Shown: positions 1 through 8,593, counted from the stretch's first letter. The stretch: 64,000 nucleotides of DNA from Actinomadura cremea (GCF_014648495.1 NZ_BMRF01000002.1:1-64000), one strand, 5' to 3'. Made by a program: numbers and translations. The notes: a model not told the origin generated them from the sequence alone.

Positions 1-158
1 ACCCGCCGGCGGCTACCAGGCACCGAGTCTGCCAGCGTGGCTGACCCGGCAGCTCCCATTAGGTCTTGGGGCGCGGCCTGCACGATGGCAAGGAGCGCCT
101 CGGCGGTTTCGAGGGCGCACGCGCTCAAGCCCGTCCCGGCACCCGCCCGGGGTTTCAT
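1..158 (-). CDS. Possible partial CDS running off the left edge
   Basis: An ATG at 158 reading leftward opens a frame with no stop to base 1. About four fifths of its third codon positions are G or C, which suits coding sequence in this genome. I recognise no domain in the roughly 52 residues visible. A GGAG lies directly against the start, too close for a normal ribosome site, and a rightward frame is also open from base 1 to 171, so this could be non-coding. The remaining bases to 268 hold nothing else I can support. Confidence 0.2.
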   Translation of the reverse strand, partial: MKPRAGAGTGLSACALETAEALLAIVQAAPQDLMGAAGSATLADSVPGSRRR

Positions 159-268
159 CTCCGCAGCGTAACCCCTACTTAAGTCGCTGGCCCGTGCAGC
201 TCCCCGAGTGATGCCCTGTCGATCTGCCTCGGGCAGTGCTTCAGCACCTCAGACACAAAGGGAGCGCC

Positions 269-721
269 ATGACGATGCAAGAGAGCAAGGGCGGGACGGT
301 CGGCCTCGGGAAGCGGCGGCGCGCGCGGGCGCTGGCGGTGGTGGGCGCGACCGCGGCCGCCCTCGTGGTCTGGACGATCGGGGAACCGGTGCTGGGCCAC
401 GACCTGGTCGTCCGGCCGGAGGGGCAGGAGCCCCAGGACGTGAGTGCGGCGGCCATGGGAGTCTTCGCGCTGCTGCCGTCGCTGCTGGGCTGGGCGGTGC
501 TCGCCGGGCTGGAGCGCGTGACGGCGCACGCCGCCCGGATCTGGACGGCGGGTGCGCTGACGCTGCTCGCGGTGTCGTTCCTGCCGTTCACCGGCGTGCA
601 GGCGACGGGCGGCAGCAAGGTGGTGCTCGCGCTCGCTCACGCGGCCGTCGGCGCCGTCCTCATCCCCGTCCTCTGGCGGACGGCCACGGCCCGTCGCGCG
701 GACCTCGCGGGCGGGCGGTGA
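269..721 (+). CDS. DUF6069 family membrane protein
   Basis: This encodes a 150-residue integral membrane protein of the kind annotated DUF6069; no biochemical role is known. A basic N-terminus (residues 14-18 rich in Arg/Lys) precedes four hydrophobic segments at about 19-35, 60-80, 88-106 and 114-132. The start at 269 is preceded by an AAAGGGAG ribosome site; an in-frame upstream codon at 236 lacks one. It ends 9 bases from the stop of the convergent sigma factor gene. Confidence 0.6.
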   Translation: MTMQESKGGTVGLGKRRRARALAVVGATAAALVVWTIGEPVLGHDLVVRPEGQEPQDVSAAAMGVFALLPSLLGWAVLAGLERVTAHAARIWTAGALTLLAVSFLPFTGVQATGGSKVVLALAHAAVGAVLIPVLWRTATARRADLAGGR

Positions 722-729
722 CGGCGGCG

Positions 730-1602
730 TCACGCGACCCAGGACGGGACGATCTGGCCCAGCCGGACCGGGTCGGTCCGGCCGTGGATCGCGGTGACGA
801 CCCCGTCCTCGACCGTGAAGGCCAGGACCGTGACCGGTCGTCCGCCGATGGTGATGACGACGCCCGGGACGCCGCCGACGAGCGCCGGGTGAGCCAGCGC
901 GGCCGGGCGCGCGAACATCGTCGCCTGGGCGGCGATCTCCTTCGCGCCGCGGAGAACGGCGGTGCCTTCGGGGCCCTGGGCCCGCAGCTCGACGTCGGGG
1001 GCCAGCACGGTCAGCAGCTCGGCGACGTCGCCCCTGCCGACCGCCGCCATGAACGCGTCGATGACGTCCCGGGCCGCGGCATGGGAGCCGGCAGCGGGGC
1101 GGCCCGATCGCAGCCGCCCCCGGGCGCGGCTCGCGAGCATCTTGGTGGCCGGGGCGCTCCGGCCGAGAATGGCCGCGATCGCGTCGAAGGGGACTTCGAA
1201 GATGTCGTGGAGCACGAACGACACCCGTTCCGCCGGGGTGAGAGCGTCCATGACGACGTACAGCGCGAGGCCGACGGAGTCGGCGAGCAGGGCCTCCTTC
1301 TCGGGGTTCGCACGGGAGTCCCCGATCGCCTCGCGGGGGAGCGTGCCGAGGTCGAGTTCGAGCGGCTGCTCGCGCCGCGACCCGCGCCTGCGGAGCACGT
1401 CCAGGCAGATCCGGCCGGTCACCGTGGTGAGCCAGCCCCGCAGGTCCTCGATGCCGTCGCGACCGGTCCGGGCGAGTCGCAGCCACGCCTCCTGGACGGC
1501 GTCGTCCGCATCGGCGTGCGAGCCGAGCATGCGGAACGCGATGGCGTGGAGGTAGGCGCGCTGGGTCTCGAACTGCGCGGCGAGCTCGTCGTCTTCGGTC
1601 AC
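730..1602 (-). CDS. ECF-type sigma factor with C-terminal SnoaL-like domain (SigJ/ECF41-like)
   Basis: A 290-residue RNA polymerase sigma factor. Region 2 (about residues 10-75) carries the typical HADADDAVQEAWLRL helix, and the region 4 helix-turn-helix lies at about 115-170. The last 110 residues form a SnoaL/NTF2-like domain, which in the SigJ and ECF41 groups contacts the sigma core and tunes activity in place of an anti-sigma factor. The usual ECF41 linker motif WLPEP and the DGGGR motif are not visible, so it may belong to a neighbouring ECF group. The GTG start at 1602 follows GAGGAGAA. It faces an AhpD-like gene, the classic genomic partner and target of ECF41 factors. Confidence 0.85.
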   Translation of the reverse strand: MTEDDELAAQFETQRAYLHAIAFRMLGSHADADDAVQEAWLRLARTGRDGIEDLRGWLTTVTGRICLDVLRRRGSRREQPLELDLGTLPREAIGDSRANPEKEALLADSVGLALYVVMDALTPAERVSFVLHDIFEVPFDAIAAILGRSAPATKMLASRARGRLRSGRPAAGSHAAARDVIDAFMAAVGRGDVAELLTVLAPDVELRAQGPEGTAVLRGAKEIAAQATMFARPAALAHPALVGGVPGVVITIGGRPVTVLAFTVEDGVVTAIHGRTDPVRLGQIVPSWVA

Positions 1603-1624
1603 GGTTCTCCTCGGCGTACGGCGG

Positions 1625-1651
1625 TGTCACCACCAGGACGCATCCCACGCC
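1625..1651 (+). promoter_or_regulatory. Candidate ECF41-type promoter for the AhpD-like gene
   Basis: TGTCACC at 1625-1631 is followed after 16 bases by CGCC at 1648-1651, reading toward the AhpD-like gene at 1732. The published ECF41 promoter is TGTCACA-N16-CGTC, so both boxes match with one mismatch each and the spacing is exact. The position between the sigma gene and its usual target supports autoregulated control of the neighbour. Confidence 0.45.
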
Positions 1652-1656
1652 GGAGA

Positions 1657-1680
1657 GGTAACGGCGGCGCCGACGTTACC
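1657..1680. promoter_or_regulatory. Inverted repeat GGTAACG-N10-CGTTACC
   Basis: Two perfect 7-base arms (1657-1663 and 1674-1680) flank a GC-rich 10-base centre, about 50 bases before the AhpD-like start and just downstream of the candidate sigma promoter. The spacing suits a dimeric repressor or activator; which protein binds is unknown. Confidence 0.35.
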
Positions 1681-1731
1681 TTCCGCGGGCGCCGGACGTC
1701 GTAGTGCCGTCCATCGAACCCTGGAGGGGAA

Positions 1732-2187
1732 ATGACAGCACGCATTCAGAACGCGGCGAGCGGGCCCGACATCACGAAGGGCGTCCAGCACCTGTTCAAG
1801 GAGGTGTACGCGGGCGGTGTCCCGGGGCAGACGCTCGAGCTGGTGCATCTGCGCGCGAGCCAGATCAACGGCTGCAGCGCCTGCGTCGACGCCGGTGCGA
1901 CGAGCGCGGCCAAGTCCGGTGCCGGTTCCGAGAAGCTCCTCGGCCTCGCGGCCTGGTACGACAATCCGCTTTTCGACGACGCCGAGCGTGCCGCGCTGGC
2001 GCTCGCGGAGGCCGCGACGCGGCTCGCCGACCGGCCCGGCGCGGTCACCGACGAGATCTGGGCGGAGGCCGCGCGGCACTACGACGACCGGCAGCTCGGG
2101 TCCCTGGTGCTGATGGTGGCGATCACCAACTTCTTCAACCGCATCAACACCACCCTCCGGGTGCCCGCCGGGACCACATGGGAGTGA
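1732..2187 (+). CDS. Carboxymuconolactone decarboxylase/AhpD-like protein
   Basis: A 151-residue all-helical AhpD-fold protein. The redox pair is Cys48-Ser-Ala-Cys51, preceded by the family-typical LVHLRASQINGC stretch. Proteins of this type reduce peroxides or act as thiol redox partners in the cytoplasm. The ATG at 1732 has a strong GGAGGGG ribosome site. It stands divergent from an ECF sigma factor with a SnoaL tail, a pairing well known for ECF41, so its expression is probably driven by that sigma factor in response to an oxidative or chemical signal. The signal itself cannot be read from the sequence. Confidence 0.8.
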   Translation: MTARIQNAASGPDITKGVQHLFKEVYAGGVPGQTLELVHLRASQINGCSACVDAGATSAAKSGAGSEKLLGLAAWYDNPLFDDAERAALALAEAATRLADRPGAVTDEIWAEAARHYDDRQLGSLVLMVAITNFFNRINTTLRVPAGTTWE

Positions 2188-2200
2188 CCGTTCTCCACGG

Positions 2201-2755
2201 TCAGGTGTCGCAGGCGGTGCCGTCGCCGTCCCGGTCCAGGCCGTAGACGTCGTCACCGACCACGCGGACGGGGCCCGCGACGTAGGCGGGGCCGTTGCCG
2301 CTGCCGCCCTCGCAGTCGACGTCGGAGGCGATCGGCACGCAGGCGCCGCTGTAGTTCTCGTCGCACGACGGTGCCGATCTGGTGCCGACCGCGATGATCC
2401 TGGAGACGGGCTTCTTCGTGACCTTCTCGCCCAGCAGTTTCTTGGCGGTCGGCTCGCCGTCGGTGTAGGTGACCTCGTAGGTGTAGGTCATCACGCCCTC
2501 GGCCCCGCTCCGCTTCACCCGGGTGGCGCCCCTGTCGAGGGACGGGTCGTTCACCTTCCGGGTCGTGAAGGGGATCGGGCGCTTCCTGGTGACCGTTCGC
2601 CTGTCGACGGCCGGGGCGGTCTCGGCGGGGGTGGTCGCCGCCGGGACCGTGGGGGACGCGGAGAGCACGGCCCTCGCGGGCGGAGCGGGCGTCGAGCCGC
2701 AGGCGGCGAGCAGGAGTCCGCTGACCGCGCATGCGGCCGCGAAGGTGCGTGTCAT
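2201..2755 (-). CDS. Lipoprotein with G5 and excalibur domains
   Basis: A 184-residue predicted lipoprotein. The signal peptide ends in the lipobox LLAAC, so the mature protein would be lipid-anchored on the outer face of the membrane. A proline/threonine-rich linker (about 25-50) leads to a G5 domain (about 50-120), a fold found in proteins that bind cell-wall sugars. The C-terminus holds a calcium-binding excalibur-type motif (DRDGDGTAC) with paired cysteines. The ATG at 2755 is preferred because AAGAGGGGG sits five bases upstream; ATG 2758 is immediately adjacent. Likely role is in wall or envelope binding; no enzymatic motif is visible. Confidence 0.7.
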   Translation of the reverse strand: MTRTFAAACAVSGLLLAACGSTPAPPARAVLSASPTVPAATTPAETAPAVDRRTVTRKRPIPFTTRKVNDPSLDRGATRVKRSGAEGVMTYTYEVTYTDGEPTAKKLLGEKVTKKPVSRIIAVGTRSAPSCDENYSGACVPIASDVDCEGGSGNGPAYVAGPVRVVGDDVYGLDRDGDGTACDT

Positions 2756-2880
2756 CATTTCCCCCTCTTCGAGGCGAGAAATCATGCTGCGCCGTGTTCT
2801 TGCTGGTCAAGGCGTTGTCCGTGTCCGGACGGCAGGGGCGAGGAAGTGAACCTCGCCCCTGCTTCAGGCGTCGCCTCGGC

Positions 2881-3690
2881 TCATTTGCCCTGGTAGACGG
2901 CGGGACGCTTCTCCTTGAACGCCTTGGAGCCCTCCTTGGCGTCCTCGGAGCCGATGACGGGCCAGCCGATCTCGTCGGAGATCTTGAGCGCGTCCTCCTC
3001 GGAGAGGTGCTCGGTCTCGCGGTAGGTGCGCAGGATGGCCTGGACGGCGAGGGGGCCGCACTCGGCGATCTGGTCGGCGAGCTCGCGGGCGGCGGCGAGC
3101 GCCGAGCCGTTCGGGACGATCTTGTTGATGAGGCCCATCTCGAGGGCCTCGCGCGGGGTGACCGAGCGCGCGGTGAGCAGGATGTCCATCGCGTTGGCGT
3201 AGCCGATCTGGCGGGGGAGCCGGATCGCGCAGCCGCCCATCGGGAACAGGCCGCGCTTGGCCTCGTAGAGGCCGAGGGTGGCGCCCTCGGCGACGACGCG
3301 CAGGTCGGTGCCGGCGAGCAGCTCGGTGCCGCCCGCGACGGCCCAGCCCTCGATGGCGCAGATGAGCGGCTTCGTGGGGCGCCCCTCGCGGAGCAGGCCC
3401 TTCCAGTGCCAGTTGTCGATGCGGTCCATCCGCGCCTTGATCTCGGGGTCGGACGGCGGTTCGCCCATGGCCTTCAGGTCGGCGCCCGCGCAGAACGTCC
3501 CCTCGGCGCCGGTGAGGATCCCGACGCGGACCTCCGGGGTGTCGGACATGTACTGCCACGCCTCGGCGAGACCGAGCAGCATGCTCCCGCTGAACGCGTT
3601 GCGGGCCTCCGGCCGGTTCATCGTGACGATGACGACGTGACCGTCGCGCTCGACGGTGCAGTGCTCGGTGCTGATCGGCAGCCGTTCCAC
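2881..3690 (-). CDS. Enoyl-CoA hydratase/isomerase (crotonase) family protein
   Basis: A 269-residue crotonase-fold enzyme. The CoA-binding/oxyanion-hole segments FCAGADLKAMG (near residue 70) and WAVAGGTELL (near 115) are clear. Members hydrate or isomerise acyl-CoA thioesters during fatty-acid, steroid or aromatic breakdown; the substrate here cannot be read from sequence. It is divergent from an acyl-CoA ligase, with a 156-base region carrying two related operator-like repeats between them, so the two genes are probably co-regulated. Confidence 0.8.
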   Translation of the reverse strand: MERLPISTEHCTVERDGHVVIVTMNRPEARNAFSGSMLLGLAEAWQYMSDTPEVRVGILTGAEGTFCAGADLKAMGEPPSDPEIKARMDRIDNWHWKGLLREGRPTKPLICAIEGWAVAGGTELLAGTDLRVVAEGATLGLYEAKRGLFPMGGCAIRLPRQIGYANAMDILLTARSVTPREALEMGLINKIVPNGSALAAARELADQIAECGPLAVQAILRTYRETEHLSEEDALKISDEIGWPVIGSEDAKEGSKAFKEKRPAVYQGK

Positions 3691-3717
3691 GGCGGTCCCT
3701 CCTGCAGGGTAAGAAAC

Positions 3718-3731
3718 GAGAACAGATTCTA
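3718..3731. promoter_or_regulatory. Operator-like motif GAGAACAGATTCTA
   Basis: This 14-base imperfect inverted repeat lies 28 bases upstream of the crotonase start. It resembles the KstR consensus TnnAACnnGTTnnA with two differences. A near-copy lies at 3773-3786 and an exact consensus match at 25085-25098. Confidence 0.35.
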
Positions 3732-3772
3732 GTAAGAGTCTTCCCCGGCCGGTAGGTCTTGCTCTGCAAAAC

Positions 3773-3786
3773 GAGAACGTGATCTA
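3773..3786. promoter_or_regulatory. Operator-like motif GAGAACGTGATCTA
   Basis: This is the second copy of the AGAAC-N4-TCTA type repeat in the crotonase/acyl-CoA ligase intergenic region, 60 bases before the ligase start. Centre-to-centre distance from the first copy is 55 bases. One copy beside each divergent gene suggests a shared TetR-type repressor. Confidence 0.35.
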
Positions 3787-3846
3787 CTTTGGCGGTCGGG
3801 CGCCGGAGTGTGACGGCGCTCACCCGTGCTCACGGAGGGAGACCCG

Positions 3847-5406
3847 ATGGGAGCGTTGGGCTTTTGGCGGTTGGCGCAGGCCGATCCCGAATGGGTGGCC
3901 GCCGTCGACCCGGACGGAACGCGGTACACCGCGGGTGACCTGCTCGCCCGCGCGAACCGGCTCGTCCACGGGCTTCGCGGGCTCGGCCTGGAGAAGGGCG
4001 ACGCGGTCTGCGGGCTCGTTCCGAACGGCGTCGAGGGGCTGGTGCTCTACCTCGCGACGCTGCAGGCAGGCTGGTACTACACGCCGATCAACTGGCACCT
4101 GACGGGTCCGGAGATCGGTTACATCGTGTCCGACAGCGAGGCGAAGGCGTTCTTCGTCCACGAGCGGTACGCGAAGGAAGGCGCGCGCGCGGGCGAGGAG
4201 ATCGAGGCCCACCGGCGGTTCGCGTTCGGTGAGGTCGAGGGGTTCCGCCCGTACGACGAACTGGTGGGCGGTCAGCCCGACAGCATGCCGGACGATCGCA
4301 CCAACGGCGCGACGATGCACTACACGTCCGGGACGACCGGACGGCCCAAGGGCGTCAAGCGCGCGCTGATGGGGATCGACCCGGACGACAGCGCGGAACT
4401 GATGACGTTCCTGCTGGGCCTGTTCGGCATCCCGCCGGGGAGCCCGGCGGGCGGCGAGCCGCAGGCGCACCTGATCACGTCGCCGAACTACCACACGGCG
4501 GTCACCCAGTTCGGCGGGACGGCGTTGCACATGGGGCACACGCTCGTCTACACGGACAAGTGGGAAGCCGAAGACTGCCTGCGGACGATCCAGGAGCACC
4601 GCGTCACGAACACGCACATGGTGCCGACGCACTTCAAGCGGCTGCTGGCGCTGCCGGAGGACGTGCGGAACCGGTACGACGTGTCGTCGATGCAGTGGGC
4701 GATCCACGCGGCCGCGCCCTGCCCCGTGCCGATCAAGCAGCAGATGCTCGAGTGGTGGGGCGACTGCATCTGGGAGTACTACGCGGCGACCGAGGGCGGC
4801 GGGACGATCGCCAGCCCCGCGGACTGGCGCGCGCACCCCGGGACGGTCGGGAACGCGTGGCCGATCAGCGAGCTGCTCATCGTGGACGATGACGGCGAAC
4901 CCGTCTCGACGGGGACGCACGGCACGATCTACATGAAGATGGCCGGCGCGGACTTCGAGTACAAGGGCGACAAGGAGAAGACGGAGAAGGATCGCCTCAA
5001 GGGCTACTTCACCGTCGGCGACATCGGCTACCTGACCGAGGACGGCTTCCTGTTCCTGTCCGACCGCAAGGCCGACATGATCATCTCGGGCGGCGCGAAC
5101 ATCTACCCCGCCGAGATCGAGAACGAGATCACCATGCACCCCAAGGTCGCGGACGTCGCCGTGTTCGGCATCCCCGACGAGGAGTGGGGCGAGCAGATCA
5201 AGGCGGTCGTGGAGCCCGCGGCGGGCGCCGCGCCGGGGCCGGAGCTGGCGGCCGAGATCCTCGCGTCCCTGGAGGGCCGGCTCGCCAAGATGAAGTGGCC
5301 GAAGTCGATCGACTTCATCGAGACGATGCCGCGCGAGCCGAACGGCAAGCTGCTCAAGCGCAAGCTCAGGGACCCGTACTGGAAGGACCGTGAGAGTGCC
5401 ATCTGA
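3847..5406 (+). CDS. Acyl-CoA synthetase (AMP-binding, FadD-like)
   Basis: A 519-residue adenylate-forming ligase that would activate a carboxylic acid to its CoA thioester. Seen directly: the ATP-binding loop YTSGTTGRPKG, the YYAATEGG motif, the hinge region GDIGYLTEDGFLFLSDRK, and the C-terminal catalytic lysine in NGKLLKRKLR. ATG 3847 has a GGAGGGA ribosome site; an upstream in-frame GTG at 3826 does not. Its 3' end overlaps the DUF35 gene by 17 bases, so ligase, OB-fold protein and two thiolase-fold proteins form one operon. Substrate is unknown; context points to a steroid-like or branched acid. Confidence 0.85.
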   Translation: MGALGFWRLAQADPEWVAAVDPDGTRYTAGDLLARANRLVHGLRGLGLEKGDAVCGLVPNGVEGLVLYLATLQAGWYYTPINWHLTGPEIGYIVSDSEAKAFFVHERYAKEGARAGEEIEAHRRFAFGEVEGFRPYDELVGGQPDSMPDDRTNGATMHYTSGTTGRPKGVKRALMGIDPDDSAELMTFLLGLFGIPPGSPAGGEPQAHLITSPNYHTAVTQFGGTALHMGHTLVYTDKWEAEDCLRTIQEHRVTNTHMVPTHFKRLLALPEDVRNRYDVSSMQWAIHAAAPCPVPIKQQMLEWWGDCIWEYYAATEGGGTIASPADWRAHPGTVGNAWPISELLIVDDDGEPVSTGTHGTIYMKMAGADFEYKGDKEKTEKDRLKGYFTVGDIGYLTEDGFLFLSDRKADMIISGGANIYPAEIENEITMHPKVADVAVFGIPDEEWGEQIKAVVEPAAGAAPGPELAAEILASLEGRLAKMKWPKSIDFIETMPREPNGKLLKRKLRDPYWKDRESAI

Positions 5407-6325
5407 CGTGAACCACGTCGTCGAGTTCCCCGGCGGCTACACCCGCTCAGTCGGCCCGGTCATCGGCCGGTTCCTGAGCGAGCTGCGGGACGGCCGCATG
5501 GTCGGGGTCCGGACGAGCGGGGGCCGCGTGCTCGTGCCGCCGACCGAGTACGACCCCGACACCGGCGACGACGTCACCGGCGAGTTCGTCGAGGTCGGGC
5601 CCGCCGGGACCGTGACCACCTGGTCGTGGGTGCCGCACCCGGCGAAGGAGCACCCCTTCGACCGTCCGTTCGCGTGGGCCCTGGTCCGCCCGGACGGCGC
5701 CGACACCGCGCTCGTCCACGCGCTGGACGCCGGGGTGTTCGACGCGGGCGCCGAGCCGCCGAAGTTCCTCAAGACCGGGATGCGGGTCCGGCCGAAGTGG
5801 CGGGCCGAGCGCACCGGCGGGATCGGCGACATCGAGTGCTTCGTCCCCGAGGTCACGATGATCAACCCGCAGGCGAAGCTGGAGTACCGGCTGAGCGGCG
5901 GGCGGGCGCTGCGCCGCTACCTGGAGGGGATCTCGCAGGGCCGCATCATCGGCAACCGCTGCCCGGTGTGCGAGGCGGTCATCGTCCCGATGAAGGAGAC
6001 GTGCCCGCGCGACGGCGTGCCGATGCCCGAGGAGGTCGAGCTGCCGGACGTCGGCACCGTCACGACGTTCGCGGTCAACAACATCCCCGACCCGCGGGCG
6101 CCCGAGGTGCCGTTCGTGTCCGGGTACGTCCTGCTCGACGGCGCGGGCGTCACGATGCTGACGCTGATCGCGGGCGTCCCGGCCGACCAGGTCCGGATGG
6201 GCCAGCGCGTCAAGGCCGCCTGGCGGCCCCGCGAGGAGTGGTCCGCGGACGTGGGCAACATCAAGTGGTTCGAGCCCATCGACGAGCCGGACGTCCCCTT
6301 CGACGAGATCAAGGACTACCTCTGA
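5390..6325 (+). CDS. DUF35 OB-fold protein with two tandem modules
   Basis: A 311-residue protein. The N-terminal half (about 1-140) and C-terminal half (about 155-300) both look like DUF35/OB-fold modules. The second carries a partial zinc ribbon, CPVC followed after 11 residues by one further Cys, so only three zinc-type cysteines are visible. DUF35 proteins bind acyl-CoA and pair with thiolase-like partners to form active aldolases or acyltransferases, as ChsH2 and Ltp2 do in steroid side-chain loss. Its stop overlaps the next thiolase-fold start by one base, which fits a stable complex of the two products. GTG 5390 follows GGAAGGA; GTG 5408 is an alternative start. Confidence 0.75.
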   Translation: MRVPSDVNHVVEFPGGYTRSVGPVIGRFLSELRDGRMVGVRTSGGRVLVPPTEYDPDTGDDVTGEFVEVGPAGTVTTWSWVPHPAKEHPFDRPFAWALVRPDGADTALVHALDAGVFDAGAEPPKFLKTGMRVRPKWRAERTGGIGDIECFVPEVTMINPQAKLEYRLSGGRALRRYLEGISQGRIIGNRCPVCEAVIVPMKETCPRDGVPMPEEVELPDVGTVTTFAVNNIPDPRAPEVPFVSGYVLLDGAGVTMLTLIAGVPADQVRMGQRVKAAWRPREEWSADVGNIKWFEPIDEPDVPFDEIKDYL

Positions 6326-7359
6326 TGCGAGAAGTAGCCGTCGTCGCCTTCACGCAGAGCGAGCACAGCGGCGAGGACCAGGGGCTGCTGGAGACCGAGA
6401 TCCTCGCCCCGGTGATCGGCGAGATCAAGGAGCGGACCGGCCTGACGCGGTTCGGTTTCACCTGCTCGGGGTCCTGCGACTACCTGCAGGGCGCGCCGTT
6501 CGCGTTCGTGTCGGCGCTGGACACGGTCGGCGCGTGGCCGCCGATCTCCGAGAGCCACGTCGAGATGGACGGCGCCTGGGCGCTGTACGAGGCGTGGGTG
6601 AAGCTGCAGATCGGCGAGATCGACACCGCCCTCGTGTACGGGTTCGGCAAGTCGACGCAGAACGACATCCGCGCGATCTTCACGCAGCAGCACGACCCGT
6701 ACTACCTGGCGCCGCTCGGCGTCGACCACGTGTCGCTGGCCGCCATGCAGGCCCGCGCGTACATGGAGAGGTCGGGCGCCAAGGAGGACGACCTGCGCGC
6801 GGTCGCCGCACGGTCCCGTGCGGCCGGGCGCGGCAACCCGTTCGCCCTCGACCTGCCCGATCCCGCGGGCGACGCGGGCTTCGACGTCGCCCCGCTGCGG
6901 ACGCACGACGTCGCACCGCTCACCGACGGCGCCGCGGCGATCGTCCTCGCGGCGGGCGACAAGGCGCGCGAGCTGTGCGAGCGGCCCGCGTGGATCACCG
7001 GGATCGACCACCGCGTCGAGCCGCACTCGCCGGGCGTCCGCGACCTGACCCGGTCGGAGTCGACGCGGCTCGCGGGGGAGAAGGCGGGCGCGGCCGGAGT
7101 CGAGATCGCGGAGCTGCACGCGCAGTTCAGCCACGAGGAGCTGATCCTGCGCGAGGCCCTCGGGCTCGGCGACGGCGCCACCGTCAACCCGTCCGGCGGG
7201 GCCCTCGCGGCGAACCCGGTGATGGCGGCCGGCCTCATCCGCATCGGCGAGGCCGCGGCCCGGATCCACGACGGGACGGCGGCGCGGACGCTCGGGCACG
7301 CGTCGTCCGGTCCCTGCCTGCAGCAGAACCTCGTGTGCGTGATGTCGGGAGAGAAGTAA
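6325..7359 (+). CDS. Thiolase-fold protein (Ltp2/lipid-transfer type)
   Basis: A 344-residue thiolase-superfamily protein. A cysteine sits where the thiolase nucleophile is expected (TCSGSCDYLQG, near residue 49), but the C-terminal motif reads NPSGGALAANP: the catalytic His of the usual GHP is replaced. That pattern is seen in non-thiolytic members such as the Ltp2-type retro-aldolases. The start codon overlaps the DUF35 stop (TGATG), and its own stop overlaps the next thiolase-fold start (TAATG), so translation is probably coupled. The likely role is C-C bond cleavage of an acyl-CoA in partnership with the DUF35 protein; this is inference. Confidence 0.75.
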   Translation: MREVAVVAFTQSEHSGEDQGLLETEILAPVIGEIKERTGLTRFGFTCSGSCDYLQGAPFAFVSALDTVGAWPPISESHVEMDGAWALYEAWVKLQIGEIDTALVYGFGKSTQNDIRAIFTQQHDPYYLAPLGVDHVSLAAMQARAYMERSGAKEDDLRAVAARSRAAGRGNPFALDLPDPAGDAGFDVAPLRTHDVAPLTDGAAAIVLAAGDKARELCERPAWITGIDHRVEPHSPGVRDLTRSESTRLAGEKAGAAGVEIAELHAQFSHEELILREALGLGDGATVNPSGGALAANPVMAAGLIRIGEAAARIHDGTAARTLGHASSGPCLQQNLVCVMSGEK

Positions 7360-8516
7360 TGGCCAACTCCTGTGCGGTCATCGGCGTCGGGCAGACGCAG
7401 TACAAGACCAAGCGCCTGGACGTGTCGATGGCGGGGCTGCTGCGCGAGGCGGCCCGGCGCGCCCTCGACGACGCCGGGCTGACCTGGCGGGACATCGACG
7501 CGATCGTCGTCGGCAAGGCTCCCGACCTGTTCGAGGGCGTCGTCATGCCGGAGGTGTTCCTCGCGGACGCGCTGGGCGCCGCGGGCAAGCCCCTCATCCG
7601 GGTGCACACGGCCGGTTCGGTCGGCGGCTCGACCGCGATCGTCGCGGCGAACCTCGTCCGCAGCGGTGTCCACGACCGGGTGCTCACGCTGGCGTGGGAG
7701 AAGCAGTCGGAGTCGAACGCGACGTGGGCGCTGACGGTGAACTCGCCGTTCACGACGTCGCTGGTGGTGGGCGCGGGCGGCTACTTCGCCCCGCACATCC
7801 GCGCGTACATCCGCCGGTCGGGCGCGCCCGAGCACATCGGGCACCTCGTCGCCGTCAAGGACCGGCAGAACGCGCTGCGCAACCAGTACGCGCACCTGAA
7901 GATCCCCGGCATCGACCAGGCGATGGTCGAGTCGACGCCGATGCTGTGGGAGCCGATCCGCTACCTGGACACCTGCCCGTCGTCGGACGGCGCGTGCGCG
8001 ATGGTGCTCGCGTCCGAGGACGCCGCGAAGAAGGCGCCCGGCAAGCCCGCGTGGGTGCAGGCGGCGTCGATGCGCTCGGAGCCGATCACGTTCTCGGGCC
8101 GCGACAACGTCAGCCCGCAGGCCGGCAAGGACTGCGCCGCCGACGTCTACGCGCAGGCCGGCATCGCCGACCCGCGCCGCGAACTCGACTGCGCCGAGGT
8201 GTACGTCCCCTTCTCCTGGTACGAGCCGATGTGGCTGGAGAACCTCGGGTTCTGCGGCGAGGGCGAGGGCTGGAAGCTCACCGAGTCGGGCGCGACGGCC
8301 TTCGACGGCGACACCCCGTGGAACCCGTCGGGCGGCGTGCTGTCGTCCAACCCGATCGGCGCGTCCGGGATGATCCGCTTCGCGGAGGCGGCGATGCAGG
8401 TCAGCGACCGGGCCGGGGAGCACCAGGTGGACGGCGCCCGCCGCGCCCTCGGGCACGCCTACGGCGGCGGCGCCCAGTTCTACGCGATGTGGATCGTCGG
8501 CAGCGAGAAGCCGTGA
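7359..8516 (+). CDS. Thiolase-fold protein lacking both catalytic Cys and GHP His
   Basis: A 385-residue thiolase-superfamily protein. The segment expected to hold the nucleophilic Cys reads HTAGSVGGSTA with no cysteine, and the C-terminal motif reads NPSGGVLSSNPIGASG, with Asn-Pro where GHP is normal. It is therefore not a standard acetyl-CoA acetyltransferase. It may act as a structural or alternative-chemistry partner of the preceding thiolase-fold protein and the DUF35 protein; heteromers of this kind are known in lipid-transfer-type thiolases. It is translationally coupled to the gene before it. Confidence 0.75.
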   Translation: MANSCAVIGVGQTQYKTKRLDVSMAGLLREAARRALDDAGLTWRDIDAIVVGKAPDLFEGVVMPEVFLADALGAAGKPLIRVHTAGSVGGSTAIVAANLVRSGVHDRVLTLAWEKQSESNATWALTVNSPFTTSLVVGAGGYFAPHIRAYIRRSGAPEHIGHLVAVKDRQNALRNQYAHLKIPGIDQAMVESTPMLWEPIRYLDTCPSSDGACAMVLASEDAAKKAPGKPAWVQAASMRSEPITFSGRDNVSPQAGKDCAADVYAQAGIADPRRELDCAEVYVPFSWYEPMWLENLGFCGEGEGWKLTESGATAFDGDTPWNPSGGVLSSNPIGASGMIRFAEAAMQVSDRAGEHQVDGARRALGHAYGGGAQFYAMWIVGSEKP

Positions 8517-8593
8517 CGTGACGGCTCCACCCCCACCCACCTCAATCCCCCATCCATCTCTCCCCGCCCCAACCACCCTGCGGAGGGTGTCCG

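Noticed and set aside
7359-8516. Annotation as a normal acetyl-CoA acetyltransferase
   Set aside because: Both the nucleophilic Cys and the GHP His are missing, so the standard reaction cannot be claimed.
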